Notes: generated by a model not told the origin, from the letters alone. DNA of 64,000 nt from Paraplanobispora siamensis (GCF_016863175.1 NZ_BOOJ01000057.1:62001-126000), one strand, 5' to 3'; shown: positions 44,884 to 55,097, counted from the stretch's first letter. Translations and numbers: made by a program.

Positions 44884-45636
44884 CTACCGCCCCCCGAGCC
44901 GCACGCGCACCACGAGGTCGTGCAGGACCTCGCCCGCGGCCGGCTCCTCCGGCAGCGCCGAGGAGTCCATCGCCTCCTGCAGCGTGTCCCTCAGCCGGGT
45001 GACGTCCTGCTCCAGCCGTACCCGGTCGGGAGCGTCGGCGGGGAGCATCCCGTGCTCGGCGGAGCGCTTGGCCGCGATGAGGTCGGCCAGGTACGGCGGG
45101 CCGCCCTCCAGCCGGGTCAGGTCGGCGACCAGGTCGCCGACGCGCATCAGGTGGATGCCGGTCAGCAGCACCCGGAAGGTGTACAGCAGCGGCTTGAGCT
45201 CGCCCGAGCGCTCGAACAGGCGCCACTGGGTCCGGGCGAAGCCCTGGTAGTGGTGGGCGTGGTTGCGGGTGAGGCAGCCCGGGGCGGCGGCGACGAGCTC
45301 CTCGTGGACCGGCGAGGTGGCCACCACCAGCGGGGACAGCAGCTGCTCCAGGACGTAGCCGTTGCGCCGCAGCAGCATGCGGCAGAACTTGGCCAGGTCG
45401 TGGGTGACCAGGTCCACCTCGACACCGTGGCGGACCCACGAGCGGGTGACGGTCTCCTGCCCGGTGCGCAGCCCGACGATCTCCTCCAGCGGCAGCATGT
45501 GCACGCCGCGCAGGTCCACGTCGGAGTCCTGCGAGGGAAAACCATATAAATGGGCTCCGCTGACCGTGGCGAAGGCCAGGGCGTGCGGCTGCTCGGCGGG
45601 GATCCCGGACAGCCAGTCCGGAAGGGTCGCGGTCAC
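44884..45636 (-). CDS. RlaP-type (PF10127-like) nucleotidyltransferase, copy 1
   Basis: A 250-aa DNA-polymerase-beta-fold nucleotidyltransferase. GAHLYGFPSQDSDVDLRG (residues 27-44) is the GSxxYG...DSDxDxRG active site with two metal-binding Asp; VEVDLVTHDLAKFCRMLLRRNGYVLEQLLSPLVV supplies the third acidic residue. Family members occur beside RNA ligases in RNA-repair operons or stand alone, and the substrate is unknown. No ligase is seen nearby. GTG 45636 has GAGGAGG. A paralogue lies 2.4 kb away on the same strand. Confidence 0.82.
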   Translation of the reverse strand: MTATLPDWLSGIPAEQPHALAFATVSGAHLYGFPSQDSDVDLRGVHMLPLEEIVGLRTGQETVTRSWVRHGVEVDLVTHDLAKFCRMLLRRNGYVLEQLLSPLVVATSPVHEELVAAAPGCLTRNHAHHYQGFARTQWRLFERSGELKPLLYTFRVLLTGIHLMRVGDLVADLTRLEGGPPYLADLIAAKRSAEHGMLPADAPDRVRLEQDVTRLRDTLQEAMDSSALPEEPAAGEVLHDLVVRVRLGGR

Positions 45637-45684
45637 GGGGAGGTCCTCCTCACGCCGTACGGCCGGGCGGTCCGGGGTACGGGG

Positions 45685-47349
45685 TCATGACGGGCAGGGG
45701 GCGTTGGCGGTGGGGAAGCGCAGGGCCGTGCGTGCGGGGGAGCCGACCAGGTTGTCCCAGAACCGGCCGGGGGTCATCGGAGCCCTGGCGGCCTGGAGCA
45801 GGTCCTGGAAGGGGGCGGTGGCTAGCTGGTCCCTGATCCGGCCCACCTCGGTCCGGAGCCGCTCGTCCGTCAGCGGCGTTCCCGGGTCCATGTGGTCGGC
45901 GAAGACGTACTCGTCGGGCAGCGGTTTCTCGTGCCCGACCCGGCGTCCGCACGCCGGCGCCATGTGGCTGCCGAGGGGGTTGGCCAGGCCGAGCCGGTCG
46001 ATGACGAGGACGTCCAGCGGGAAGGACGCGCCCAGCGTGCCCAGGACGTCGCCCGCGACCGCCAGGCGCGCGGGCCGGTCGGCGCGCAGCGGCACCGGTG
46101 GCGCGCCCGGCACGTGCAGGCCGGTGGCGCCTCCCGTCCGCAGCGGATCCGCGGCGGCGCGGACGTAGGGCTCGGCGGTGACCGGATGCGGGTCCTGGGT
46201 CCGGTGCACGTAGAAGCCGCGCTCGTCGGAGATCCCGTCCGGCCCGACGGCCTGCTCGTACGGCACGCGCAGCGCTATGGCGCAGGGCACGGCCCACAGC
46301 GCCACGGTCGCGCAGGCGAGCGCGGTGACCAGGTGCAACGGCAGGACCATGGCGGGCAGCAGCAGGAGCAGCAGGACCGGCAGCATCATCCGGCCGTGCA
46401 TGAAGTCGCCGCCGACCCGCAGGACGTACAGCAGCATCAGGATCCCGGCCAGGATCGGGGCCGCCGACACGACGAGGTCGCGGCGCGTGCGGCAGGCCCA
46501 CAGCGACAGCGGGATGACCGCCAGCAGGGGGCCGACGAGCTGGTAGGTCCAGACGGTGTCCCCGGCGTACAGCAGGCCGCGCGCCCACCGGCTCTCGCCG
46601 GCCTCCTTGGCCAGGGCGGTGTTGGGCACCAGGAGCCCGTAGTAGCCCATCCGGAAGATCTGGTAGGCGACCGGCAGCGCGAGGGAGACCGCGAACCAGC
46701 GGGCGGCGGCCAGCCGTCCCGGCCACCGCAGGACGAGCAGCGCGCCGAAGAAGACCGGATAGACCAGGGCCAGCTCCGGCCGGACCAGAGGTGCCAGGCC
46801 CAGGACGACCACCAGGGGCAGCGTCGGGCCGCCCGCGGCCGCCCGGACCAGCAGCCACCAGGACGCACCCGTCCACAGGAAGACCAGTCCAGTCTCCAGG
46901 CCGGAGGTCGCGAAGTCCCAGAACGGCGGCAGCGCGAGCAGGACCAGCACCCCGGCCGGCAGCAGCGGCCGCGAGCCGCCGCGCAGGAGCGCGGTGCCGG
47001 CCACGGCGAACGCCACCGCGCCGGCCGTGCACGCCAGGCCGAGCAGCACCGAGACGAAGGCCACGTCCCCCCGGCTCACCCAGGAGACCAGCGCGACCAG
47101 ATAGGTCCACGCCGTACTGGTGTTGGCCTCGACCCGCTCGCCGATGTTGAAGACCGGCCCGTTGCCCTCCAGCAGCTGCTGGACCGTGCGCACCGCGATC
47201 AGGCCGTCGTCGCTGATCCAGCGGTTCTGCCACCCGGCGTAGGCCGTCACGCCCGCCGCCGCCACCGTGATCGCGTGGTTCCACATCCGTGACCACCGCG
47301 GCTGCCGTGTGGTGCTCGGAGCCCGGTCGGCGTACACGAGCAGGGACAC
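45685..47349 (-). CDS. GT-C glycosyltransferase-like membrane protein (AftB-like)
   Basis: A 554-aa polytopic membrane protein. Near residue 45 it reads WISDDGLIAVRTVQQLLEGN followed by GPVFNIGERVEANTSTAWTY, which recalls mycobacterial AftB, the terminal beta-1,2-arabinofuranosyltransferase; the DD pair would be the catalytic base site facing outside. About ten hydrophobic helices follow, then a soluble C-terminal domain from about residue 375. Whether it adds arabinose or another polyprenyl-phosphate-linked sugar is unknown; no arabinogalactan genes are in the window. GTG 47349 with GGAGG. It lies between two RlaP-type genes. Confidence 0.8.
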   Translation of the reverse strand: MSLLVYADRAPSTTRQPRWSRMWNHAITVAAAGVTAYAGWQNRWISDDGLIAVRTVQQLLEGNGPVFNIGERVEANTSTAWTYLVALVSWVSRGDVAFVSVLLGLACTAGAVAFAVAGTALLRGGSRPLLPAGVLVLLALPPFWDFATSGLETGLVFLWTGASWWLLVRAAAGGPTLPLVVVLGLAPLVRPELALVYPVFFGALLVLRWPGRLAAARWFAVSLALPVAYQIFRMGYYGLLVPNTALAKEAGESRWARGLLYAGDTVWTYQLVGPLLAVIPLSLWACRTRRDLVVSAAPILAGILMLLYVLRVGGDFMHGRMMLPVLLLLLLPAMVLPLHLVTALACATVALWAVPCAIALRVPYEQAVGPDGISDERGFYVHRTQDPHPVTAEPYVRAAADPLRTGGATGLHVPGAPPVPLRADRPARLAVAGDVLGTLGASFPLDVLVIDRLGLANPLGSHMAPACGRRVGHEKPLPDEYVFADHMDPGTPLTDERLRTEVGRIRDQLATAPFQDLLQAARAPMTPGRFWDNLVGSPARTALRFPTANAPCPS

Positions 47350-48003
47350 GTCATCCTCCGTATCGGTCGCACGGTCCGGTCACACGGCACCCCGCCGGAA
47401 TCCCCTGCAGCACGGGCACCGACCGGCACACGGGACCAGAACCCTACCGGAGCGCCGCCGATAACCGATCAAGCTGTTGCGGACCTACCGGGCCTTGACG
47501 ATTCCCTTTAATTCTCAATTTTCGGTAGTTCGGCTGATTGCGCGTATATGTGTCTTTCTGTGCGGAAGGGCGGCGCCACCTCAGTAGCACGTCTCGCAGG
47601 CCGCCGGACTGCGCATGGCCCTCATCCGGCCTCCCGCCGTCGCCGGGAGCCGCCGGCATCAGGGTGACCCAGGAGCCGGACGTCAGCCTGCAGACCCAGA
47701 AGTGGGAGCCGCGCTTCGCTCCCGGCGGTGCCGTCCCGCAGCTCGTCAACGCCAAGACCGGCCTGTGTGGGCATCAGGAACGGCTCCCCGCTCAGCGGCA
47801 CCCTCCTGGAGTCGCAGGTCCTCAACGGCCTGGCCAGCCAGAAGTTCAAGCTGAAGTGAGCCCTCCGGCGCCGTGACGACCTCGCCGACGACCGGGCCGA
47901 ACAGCGTGTCCCCGGGCTGCGGCACGGGCAGCGGGCTCTCGGCGAGGATCAGGGGCAAGCCCGTCGCCGGCCGGCCTTCGCGTGCTCGCCGGGGACGATC
48001 GCG
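47350..48003. other. 654-bp gap with gene debris
   Basis: 47470-47560 is AT-rich for this genome (runs such as TTCAATTTTCGG) and may be a promoter region. 47655-47859 holds a broken lectin-like gene on the plus strand (separate entry). Near 47862-47958 the minus strand reads PLPVPQPGDTLFGPVVGEVV, possibly another fragment; I cannot assign it. Confidence 0.4.
47655..47859 (+). pseudogene. Frameshifted ricin-B-lectin-like fragment
   Basis: In one frame QTQKWEPRFAPGGAVPQLVN then AKTGLC; after loss of about two bases in a GTGTG run near 47767, another frame continues GIRNGSPLSGTLLESQVLNG then LASQKFKLK and TGA. QxW...A.TGLC...LxxxxC/LNG..SQKFxL is the rhythm of a ricin-type (QxW) carbohydrate-binding repeat. 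No start or signal peptide remains, so this is the decayed C-terminal end of a secreted lectin-like protein. Confidence 0.45.
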
Positions 48004-48684
48004 TCACAGGAAGGCTTTGCGCACACCGGTCAGATAGTCGTCGACGGTCCGCCGGTCGGGGGCGGCGGGCAGGGCGCCCGTCTCGCCGACGCCCCGTACG
48101 GCCTCGGTCAGCTCCGCCTGCCAGCGGGTCACCTCCCCCCAGGGCACCTCGCCCCGCCGTACGGCCAGCAGCCGGTCGCGGTGCTCGTCCATCCGCACCA
48201 GAGGCTCGCCCTCGCGGGCCAGGTGCAGCCCGCTGATCAGAAGCCTGATCATGTGCATGGCCTGCTTCCACCTGGGCCGCTCGGGATCCAGGCGGCGGAA
48301 CTGGGACTCGGCGTAGCCGGTGAAGGTCTGCTGGGCGCGCCGGGACAGGAAGGCCCGCCGGATCGCCACGAGGTCCTCGCCCTGCGGGGTGAGGTGCTCG
48401 GCGATCGGCGACCACAGGCACTCCAGGACCGTCGGGTTGGCCTCCAGCGCCAGCGCGCAGAAACGCTCGACCTCCCAGGAGAACTGCTCGGGGAGCGGCC
48501 CCTCGACATGGGTCGGCGGCTTGGTCAGCCGCCAGAACATCGGGGTCGGCGCGGCGAAGACCCCGCGCCGGTCGACGTCGGAGTCCGCGGTCTGCAGCCC
48601 GTAGGCGCGCGAGCCGACCACCACCGACAGGATCAGCCGGTCGGGGACGAAGCGCGTCTCCTCGTGCCCGTCGTTCCTTTCCAC
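48004..48684 (-). CDS. RlaP-type (PF10127-like) nucleotidyltransferase, copy 2
   Basis: A 226-aa paralogue of the gene at 44884: ILSVVVGSRAYGLQTADSDVDRRGVF is the active-site signature (GS...YG...DSDxDxRG), EQFSWEVERFCALALEANPTVLECLWSP the third motif, then a helical C-terminal half (AMHMIRLLISGLHLAREGEPL). Function and substrate unknown; RNA end repair or small-molecule nucleotidylation are both possible. GTG 48684 has a poor ribosome site, so the first 12 residues are uncertain. Confidence 0.83.
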   Translation of the reverse strand: MERNDGHEETRFVPDRLILSVVVGSRAYGLQTADSDVDRRGVFAAPTPMFWRLTKPPTHVEGPLPEQFSWEVERFCALALEANPTVLECLWSPIAEHLTPQGEDLVAIRRAFLSRRAQQTFTGYAESQFRRLDPERPRWKQAMHMIRLLISGLHLAREGEPLVRMDEHRDRLLAVRRGEVPWGEVTRWQAELTEAVRGVGETGALPAAPDRRTVDDYLTGVRKAFL

Positions 48685-48888
48685 CCGTTCACCCTGCCAG
48701 CACGGCGGTCACGACCGGTACGGGTTTTCCGCGCCCGTGGGTCATCTCCGGCCGCCCCGCGGATCGTTCGCGGCACGCCGGGTGAACCGTCAATTCGTTA
48801 CATCTTGGATCTTGCGGGAGAAGATCTGACGGAAGGACATTGACCGCAGGTGTCAGATTTTTCCATCGACCTTCCGGAGCACCCCTCG

Positions 48889-50871
48889 ATGAACAGATGG
48901 AAGACCGTCCTCCTCGCGCTGGCGGTCGCCGTGCCCACCGGCGCGTTCCCGGCGGCCACCGCCGCCGCCTCTCCCACGCCCGCGCCACCCGCGCAGGCAC
49001 CCGAGCCGATCCGGGACCAGGAGACCCAGCCGGTCTACTCCCGGGCCGACGCCCTGACCGAGACCGTCTTCGTCGAGGTGGCCGGGGTCGACAGCGACGC
49101 CGACGGCCGTCCCGACCGGGTCGCCGTCGACATCATGCGGCCCAAGGAGACCGCCTCCGGACTGAAGGTCCCGGTCATCATGGAGGCCAGCCCCTACTAC
49201 GCGGGCGGCAACGACGTGGACAACCACGTCGTCGACCTCGACGGCTCCGACCCCGCGGGCATGGAGTACCGCCGCAACAAGTTCAGGGACCTGCAGCAGG
49301 ACATGTTCGGCCGGGACGGGGACCCGTCGGCCGCCCGCGCGATCGCCCCGCCCTTCCGGGGGTACTACGACAACTACTTCGTGCCGCGCGGCTACGCCAT
49401 CGCGCTGGTGGAGAACATCGGCTCGGGCCGCGCCACCGGCTGCCCGACCACCGGCCTGCCCAACGAGACCGCCGGGCCCAAGGCCGCCATCGACTGGCTC
49501 AACGGCCGCGCGAAGGGCTTCGACGCGGCCGGCAACGAGATCAGGGCCGACTGGTCCACCGGGAACGTCGGCATGATCGGCGTCTCCTACAACGGCACCC
49601 TGCCCAACGCCGTGGCCGCGACCGGGGTCAAGGGCCTGAAGGCGATCGTGCCGATCGCGGCCATCTCCTCCTGGTACGACTACTACCGTGCCAACGGCGG
49701 CGTCCTGGCCCCCGGCGGGTTCCAGGGAGAGGACGCCGACGTGCTCGCCCGCTACGTCCTGACCAGGGAGAACGGCCAGGAGGTCTGCGGCGCCCTGATG
49801 GACGCCATCGAGCGCGACCAGGACCGCGTCACCGGTGACTACTCCCGTTTCTGGCACGAGCGAAACTACCTGCCCGACGCGCGCAAGGTCCGGGCCGGGG
49901 TGTTCCTGGTGCACGGCCTCAACGACTGGAACGTCAAGACCAAGCAGGCCGCCCAGTGGTGGAACGCGCTGGGCGAGCGGGGCGTGGCCCGCAAGATCTG
50001 GCTGCACCAGGGCGCCCACTTCAACCCGTTCAACTTCGCCCAGCGCAACGCCGAGTGGCTGCGCCAGCTGCACCGCTGGTTCGACTACCACCTGTACGGC
50101 CTGCGCAACGGCATCCTGGACGAGCCGCAGGCCGACGTGGAGTACGGCCCCGGCCAGTGGGCCCAGCACGCCACCTGGCCGCTGCCCGGCACCCGCGACG
50201 TCCGCCTGCGCATGAGCGCCGGCTCCGGCGGCCAGAACGGCACGCTGGGCCTCGAGCGCGGCCGCGGCCGCGCGGTGGAGTCGTTCGTCGACCAGAGCGC
50301 GCGCACCGCCGAGCAGCTCGCCGAGAACGTCACGGCCACCGATCCCAACCGGCTGGCCTACCTGTCGGCCCCGCTGGCCAGGGACGTCCGCCTGTCCGGC
50401 ACCCCGGAGGTCTCGGTCAGGGCGGCCTTCGAGAACGGCCGCTCGCCGTACCTGACGGCGCTGCTGGTCGACTACGGGACCGACGCCCGCGCCTACGGCC
50501 AGGTCGTCTACGGTACCGAACCGGTCTGCTACGGCCAGGGCGTCCCGGGCGACACCGGCTGTGCCCGGCTGGCCGAGCACGTCACGCGGACCGCCTCCTT
50601 CAAGATCATCACTCGGGGGTGGCTGGACGTGCGCAACCGGCACTCGGCGGCCCGCACCGAGCTGCTGCGCGAGGGACGGTTCTACGACTTCGACTTCGAC
50701 CTGCAGCCCAGTGACTACGTCGTCAAGGCCGGTCACCGCATCGGCGTCGTGCTGCTGTCCACCGACCGCGACTTCACCCTGCGCCTGCCCGCCGGGACGG
50801 ACGTCTCGGTCGAGCCCGGCGACAGCTCGGTGGTCCTGCCGCTGGTCGGCGGCCGTCCGGCCCTCGGCTGA
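48889..50871 (+). CDS. Secreted X-Pro dipeptidyl-peptidase (S15 family)
   Basis: An exported 660-aa alpha/beta-hydrolase. Signal peptide about residues 1-27 (MNRWKTVLLALAVAVPTGA). VPVIMEASPYYAGG, the nucleophile elbow MIGVSYNGTLPNAVA (Ser near 232), the Asp in FLVHGLNDWNVKTKQAAQWW and the His in LHQGAHFNPFN complete the triad. The C-terminal jelly-roll (about 465-655, YLSAPLARDVRLSGTPEVSV) is the S15 domain. It removes X-Pro dipeptides from extracellular peptides, so it could work downstream of the M4/M28 protease. ATG 48889 chosen; GTG 48850 would add residues before the signal. Confidence 0.93.
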   Translation: MNRWKTVLLALAVAVPTGAFPAATAAASPTPAPPAQAPEPIRDQETQPVYSRADALTETVFVEVAGVDSDADGRPDRVAVDIMRPKETASGLKVPVIMEASPYYAGGNDVDNHVVDLDGSDPAGMEYRRNKFRDLQQDMFGRDGDPSAARAIAPPFRGYYDNYFVPRGYAIALVENIGSGRATGCPTTGLPNETAGPKAAIDWLNGRAKGFDAAGNEIRADWSTGNVGMIGVSYNGTLPNAVAATGVKGLKAIVPIAAISSWYDYYRANGGVLAPGGFQGEDADVLARYVLTRENGQEVCGALMDAIERDQDRVTGDYSRFWHERNYLPDARKVRAGVFLVHGLNDWNVKTKQAAQWWNALGERGVARKIWLHQGAHFNPFNFAQRNAEWLRQLHRWFDYHLYGLRNGILDEPQADVEYGPGQWAQHATWPLPGTRDVRLRMSAGSGGQNGTLGLERGRGRAVESFVDQSARTAEQLAENVTATDPNRLAYLSAPLARDVRLSGTPEVSVRAAFENGRSPYLTALLVDYGTDARAYGQVVYGTEPVCYGQGVPGDTGCARLAEHVTRTASFKIITRGWLDVRNRHSAARTELLREGRFYDFDFDLQPSDYVVKAGHRIGVVLLSTDRDFTLRLPAGTDVSVEPGDSSVVLPLVGGRPALG

Positions 50872-50937
50872 GCGGGCTTGACGGCGTGCCGGGCACGCTG
50901 GTGTAGTGACCGCGACATGCGCCGCTCGGAGGGCACG

Positions 50938-51705
50938 GTGACACAACGACGGCGCGGGTGGGCGCCACCCGCGCTCGCCGTCGCCGGGCTGCTCGCGGCC
51001 GCCCTCGCCGCGGCCTCTATCGGCCGCGGTGAGGGGTTCGGGCCGGGAGGGTTCGATCTCGGCCTGGACCTCGGGCCCGCCGATCCGCTCCCCGCCGGCG
51101 CCCGGGAGAGGGGCGAGTCCCTCACCCGCGTCGAGGCGCTGGGGGAGTTCTCCTTCTGGACCGTGGTCGTGATCGCGGCCCTGCTCGCCGCGCCGATGGT
51201 CGTCATGATGATCAAACTGGTCCTGCGGGCCGGGGCCGCCGGTCGTGGGCGCCCCGCCGCGCCGCCGGACCCCGGACCGGAACCCGAGCCGGAGGAACCC
51301 GCGGAGGCGGCCCCGCCGCAGGAGACCCGGCGGGAGGTGCGCCGGGCGCTGCACGCCGGGCTGGCCGGCCTCGACACCGACGATGACCCGCGCCGGGCCG
51401 TGATCGCCTGCTGGCTCCGGCTGGAGCGCGCGGCCGCCGCGGCCGGCACCCCGCGCACCGCCGCCGACACCCCCGCCGACCTGGTCGCCCGGCTGCTGGC
51501 CGCGCACCGGGTGGGGCAGGGGGCGCTGGACCGCCTGGCCCAGGCCTACCGCCGCGCCCGCTACAGCCCGCACGAGGTGGACGACTCCCTGCGGGAGCAG
51601 GCCAGGCGGGCGCTGACCCGGGTGGACGCGGAGCTGGCGGCAGTGAGCGGGCGAGCCCCGGACACGGCAGCGCGGCGAACGCGGCCGACGCAGGAGGATG
51701 CGTGA
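50938..51705 (+). CDS. DUF4129-domain membrane protein
   Basis: A 255-aa protein with a signal-like helix near residues 10-27, a second helix about 72-95 (FWTVVVIAALLAAPMVVMMIKLVL), a Pro/Glu-rich linker, and a C-terminal DUF4129 domain (RRAVIACWLRLERAAAAAGTPRTAADTPADLVARLL; YRRARYSPHEVDDSLREQARRAL). DUF4129 proteins accompany MoxR/DUF58 sets and may be membrane anchors. GTG 50938 has GGAGGG. First gene of the plus-strand MoxR operon; it overlaps the next gene by 4 bases. Confidence 0.85.
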   Translation: MTQRRRGWAPPALAVAGLLAAALAAASIGRGEGFGPGGFDLGLDLGPADPLPAGARERGESLTRVEALGEFSFWTVVVIAALLAAPMVVMMIKLVLRAGAAGRGRPAAPPDPGPEPEPEEPAEAAPPQETRREVRRALHAGLAGLDTDDDPRRAVIACWLRLERAAAAAGTPRTAADTPADLVARLLAAHRVGQGALDRLAQAYRRARYSPHEVDDSLREQARRALTRVDAELAAVSGRAPDTAARRTRPTQEDA

Positions 51706-52094
51706 GCGGCCTGTTGTGGCACGTCGCCGTGCTGGTGGCCGCCGGGATCACGGCCTTCGTCCTGCTGCGCCGGATCCCCTCCGGCGCGCCCCGGCCGACG
51801 GTGCCCGAGATGGAGACGCCCTGGCCCGCCGACCACGCGTTCATCGAGGTCCGCTGGTGGGAACGGCGTCTGGCCGCCGCCCGGGACGACCCCGAGCGCT
51901 ATCACGCGCTCGTGCGCTCCCGGCTGGCCGACCTGGCCGCCGAGCGCCTGCGTCTGCGGTACGGCGCGCACGACCCGGCCCGCGCGAGGGAGATCCTCGG
52001 CCCCGACCTGCACGACCTGCTCACCGTCCCGTGGCGGACGGTCCCGACCCGCACCGAGCTGACCCGCCTGGTCGCGCGTATTGAGGAGATGTGA
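51702..52094 (+). CDS. Small membrane-anchored protein of the MoxR operon
   Basis: A 130-aa protein with one N-terminal transmembrane helix (LLWHVAVLVAAGITAFVLL) and a charged, helical cytoplasmic part: FIEVRWWERRLAAARDDPERYHALVRSRLADLAAERLRLRYG. No family name recognised, but such proteins are regular members of actinomycete DUF4129-MoxR-DUF58 operons. GTG 51702 overlaps the DUF4129 stop (GTGA) with GGAGG upstream, and 3 bp separate its stop from the moxR ATG. Confidence 0.8.
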   Translation: MSGLLWHVAVLVAAGITAFVLLRRIPSGAPRPTVPEMETPWPADHAFIEVRWWERRLAAARDDPERYHALVRSRLADLAAERLRLRYGAHDPARAREILGPDLHDLLTVPWRTVPTRTELTRLVARIEEM

Positions 52095-52097
52095 CGG

Positions 52098-53060
<963 letters not shown>

Positions 53061-53078
<18 letters not shown>

Positions 53079-53172
53079 CCGCCTCCGTCCCCGGCTGTCC
53101 GCACCGGGATTCCCTCGTGACCGCCCCCGCCCGTGACCGCCCGCCCGCCCGCGCCGGGACCCCCTCGTGACC
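53061..53172 (+). repeat. Triplicated stop/start junction between moxR and DUF58 genes
   Basis: The sequence CCGGGAyyCCCTCGTGACCGCC occurs three times, its GTGA at 53075, 53117 and 53167. In the first copy TGA is the moxR stop; only the third GTG is in frame with the DUF58 gene. The original overlap of stop and start (GTGA) seems to have been duplicated twice, pushing the genes 88 bp apart. Confidence 0.75.
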
Positions 53173-54432
53173 GCCCCCGCCGGGACCTGGACGACGACCC
53201 CGGCGTTCCGGCGTGCCGTCGTCCTGGCGGTGGGGCTGTGCCTGCTGGCGGTGGCCCTGGGGCGGGTGGACCTGGTGGTCGTCGCGGTCCCCTTCGCGCT
53301 GGGCACGGTGCTGTCGTTGCGCTCGCGCCCCCGGCGGGTCCCGCGGGCCGGGCTGCGGCTGGAGGAGGACACCGTCACCGAGACCGACCCGGTCACCGCG
53401 TCGGTGACGCTGGACGGCGACCCGGACACGGTCTGCGTCGTCCTGACGGCCGCCCCCTCGCTGGGCCACGACGCCCGCCCCAGGGTGGTGCGCCCGCCGG
53501 CCGCCGTCCCGTTGACCGGTATGGCGGCGCGCTGGGGCGTGCACGCCTTCGGGCCGGTCCGCGTCAGGGCCTTCGCGTGCGACGGGCTGCTGGAGGCGGC
53601 CGAGCGGGTCCTGCCGCCGAGGAACGTGCGCGTCCTGCCCGCCGCCGAGCCGTACTCCTCGAGGACCCCGGTGCCCCGCCCCGGCGGCATGTCCGGGATC
53701 CACCGCGCGCGCAGGCCCGGCGACGGGGGAGAGCTGGCCGGGGTGCGGCCCTACCGGCCGGGCGACCGGTTGCGCCGCATCGACTGGCGCACCACCCTGC
53801 GGGCCCGCGAGCCGTACGTGAACGCCACCCAGCCCGACCGCGACGCCGAGATCGTGATCCTCCTCGACGTGCTGCGCGACGCGGGCGGCGACGGCGGCGG
53901 CGGTCCCAGCGTGCTGGACGTCACGGTCCGGGCCGCCGCCTCGATCGCCGGGCACTACACCCACCAGGGCGACCGGGTGTCCCTGGTGGAGTTCGGGCCC
54001 CGGCTGCGGCGGCTGCCGCCCGGCACCGGGCGCCGTCACCACCTGCTCCAGCTGTCGTGGCTGGCGGAGACCCGGCCGATGCCCGGCGGTCACGAGTTCC
54101 TCGGCGACCGGATCCTGGCCGCGGGCACGCTCTCCTCCAGCACCCTGGTCGTCATGCTCACCCCGCTGCTGGACCCGCGCAGCGCCACCGCCCTGGCCGT
54201 GCTGGCCCGGGCACGGCGCCCGCTGGTGGCGGTCGACACCCTGCCGCCGGGCCTGCCGCCGCGCTCCGGCGGCGAGTGGTCGGAGCTCGCCGAGCGCCTG
54301 TGGCGCCTGGAGCGCGACAACACCGTCGGGCGCCTGCGCGAGGCCGGCGTGCCCGTGGAGGCCTGGCGCGGCTCGGGGAGCCTGGACGCGGTCCTGCGCG
54401 AGGCCGCCCGGGTCACGGCGGTGATCCGGTGA
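53167..54432 (+). CDS. DUF58-domain protein (locus A)
   Basis: A 421-aa membrane-anchored protein. Two N-terminal hydrophobic helices (about residues 16-50), a beta-rich extracellular-type segment, then the DUF58 signature GGELAGVRPYRPGDRLRRIDWRTTLRAREPYVNATQPDRDAEIVILLD near 195-240, which leads into a vWA-like fold. DUF58 proteins are clients or partners of MoxR. GTG 53167 is the only in-frame copy of the triplicated junction. Its stop overlaps the next start. Confidence 0.9.
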   Translation: MTAPAGTWTTTPAFRRAVVLAVGLCLLAVALGRVDLVVVAVPFALGTVLSLRSRPRRVPRAGLRLEEDTVTETDPVTASVTLDGDPDTVCVVLTAAPSLGHDARPRVVRPPAAVPLTGMAARWGVHAFGPVRVRAFACDGLLEAAERVLPPRNVRVLPAAEPYSSRTPVPRPGGMSGIHRARRPGDGGELAGVRPYRPGDRLRRIDWRTTLRAREPYVNATQPDRDAEIVILLDVLRDAGGDGGGGPSVLDVTVRAAASIAGHYTHQGDRVSLVEFGPRLRRLPPGTGRRHHLLQLSWLAETRPMPGGHEFLGDRILAAGTLSSSTLVVMLTPLLDPRSATALAVLARARRPLVAVDTLPPGLPPRSGGEWSELAERLWRLERDNTVGRLREAGVPVEAWRGSGSLDAVLREAARVTAVIR

Positions 54433-55088
54433 GACGCCCGGCCCGTGAGAGCGCGCAGGCGGGGGCGGCGATGACCTTCATGGTGCACTCGCTGGCCTGG
54501 CGGGCGCTGGTGTGGGTCACGGGGACGGCCGCCCCGCTGGTCGCCATGCCGCCGGACTACCGCGCCGGGCTGGTGATGCCGCTGTTCGCGGGGCTGCTGG
54601 CACTGCTGACCGCGGCCGAGCCGGAGGGCGGATGGGTGCTGCCGGCGCAGATCGTCACGGTGGCGGCCTGGCTGGTGACCACCGTCGTGTACGGCTACGC
54701 CCCGTCCCCGGCCGCGGGTCTGGTCATCGGCCTGCTGCTGTACCTGCACCACGGCGCGGCCGCCATCGCGGCCCAGATCCCGGTCGCGGCCCGCATCCCG
54801 GCGCCTGTCCTGGCCGCCTGGCTGGCCAGGACCGGGACGGTGAGCGCGGCCTCGGCCGCGGTGTGCCTGCTCGTCGCGGCGCTCACCGGCGCGGCCGGCG
54901 CCGCGATCCCGGCCGCGGCGGCGGTCGTGCTGGGGGCGGCGGGCGCGCTGGCCGTGGCCCGCGCCCTGCGGCAGACGGGCCGCGGCGCCGTACCCGGCCC
55001 GGACACCGGCGAACTCCGCGGCGGTGCCGTACCCGGCCCGGATCCGGGATCGCCGGATGAGCGGGACAGCTCCCTCCGCCGGTGGTAA
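54429..55088 (+). CDS. Hypothetical polytopic membrane protein of the MoxR operon
   Basis: A 219-aa protein with about five or six hydrophobic helices (LVMPLFAGLLALLTA, QIVTVAAWLVTTVVYGY, AAGLVIGLLLYLHHGAAAIAAQ, AASAAVCLLVAAL, IPAAAAVVLGAAGALAVA) and a Pro/Gly-rich tail containing a repeated GAVPGPD unit. Family not recognised. GTG 54429 overlaps the DUF58 stop (GTGA). It closes the operon; the NTPase-kinase gene begins 9 bp later. Confidence 0.8.
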   Translation: MRRPARESAQAGAAMTFMVHSLAWRALVWVTGTAAPLVAMPPDYRAGLVMPLFAGLLALLTAAEPEGGWVLPAQIVTVAAWLVTTVVYGYAPSPAAGLVIGLLLYLHHGAAAIAAQIPVAARIPAPVLAAWLARTGTVSAASAAVCLLVAALTGAAGAAIPAAAAVVLGAAGALAVARALRQTGRGAVPGPDTGELRGGAVPGPDPGSPDERDSSLRRW

Positions 55089-55097
55089 GCCTGTGAT

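Noticed and set aside
47746-47958. Small minus-strand frame with PLPVPQPGDTLFGPVVGEVV
   Set aside because: No start signal or family match, and it overlaps the lectin-like remnant; kept only as possible debris.
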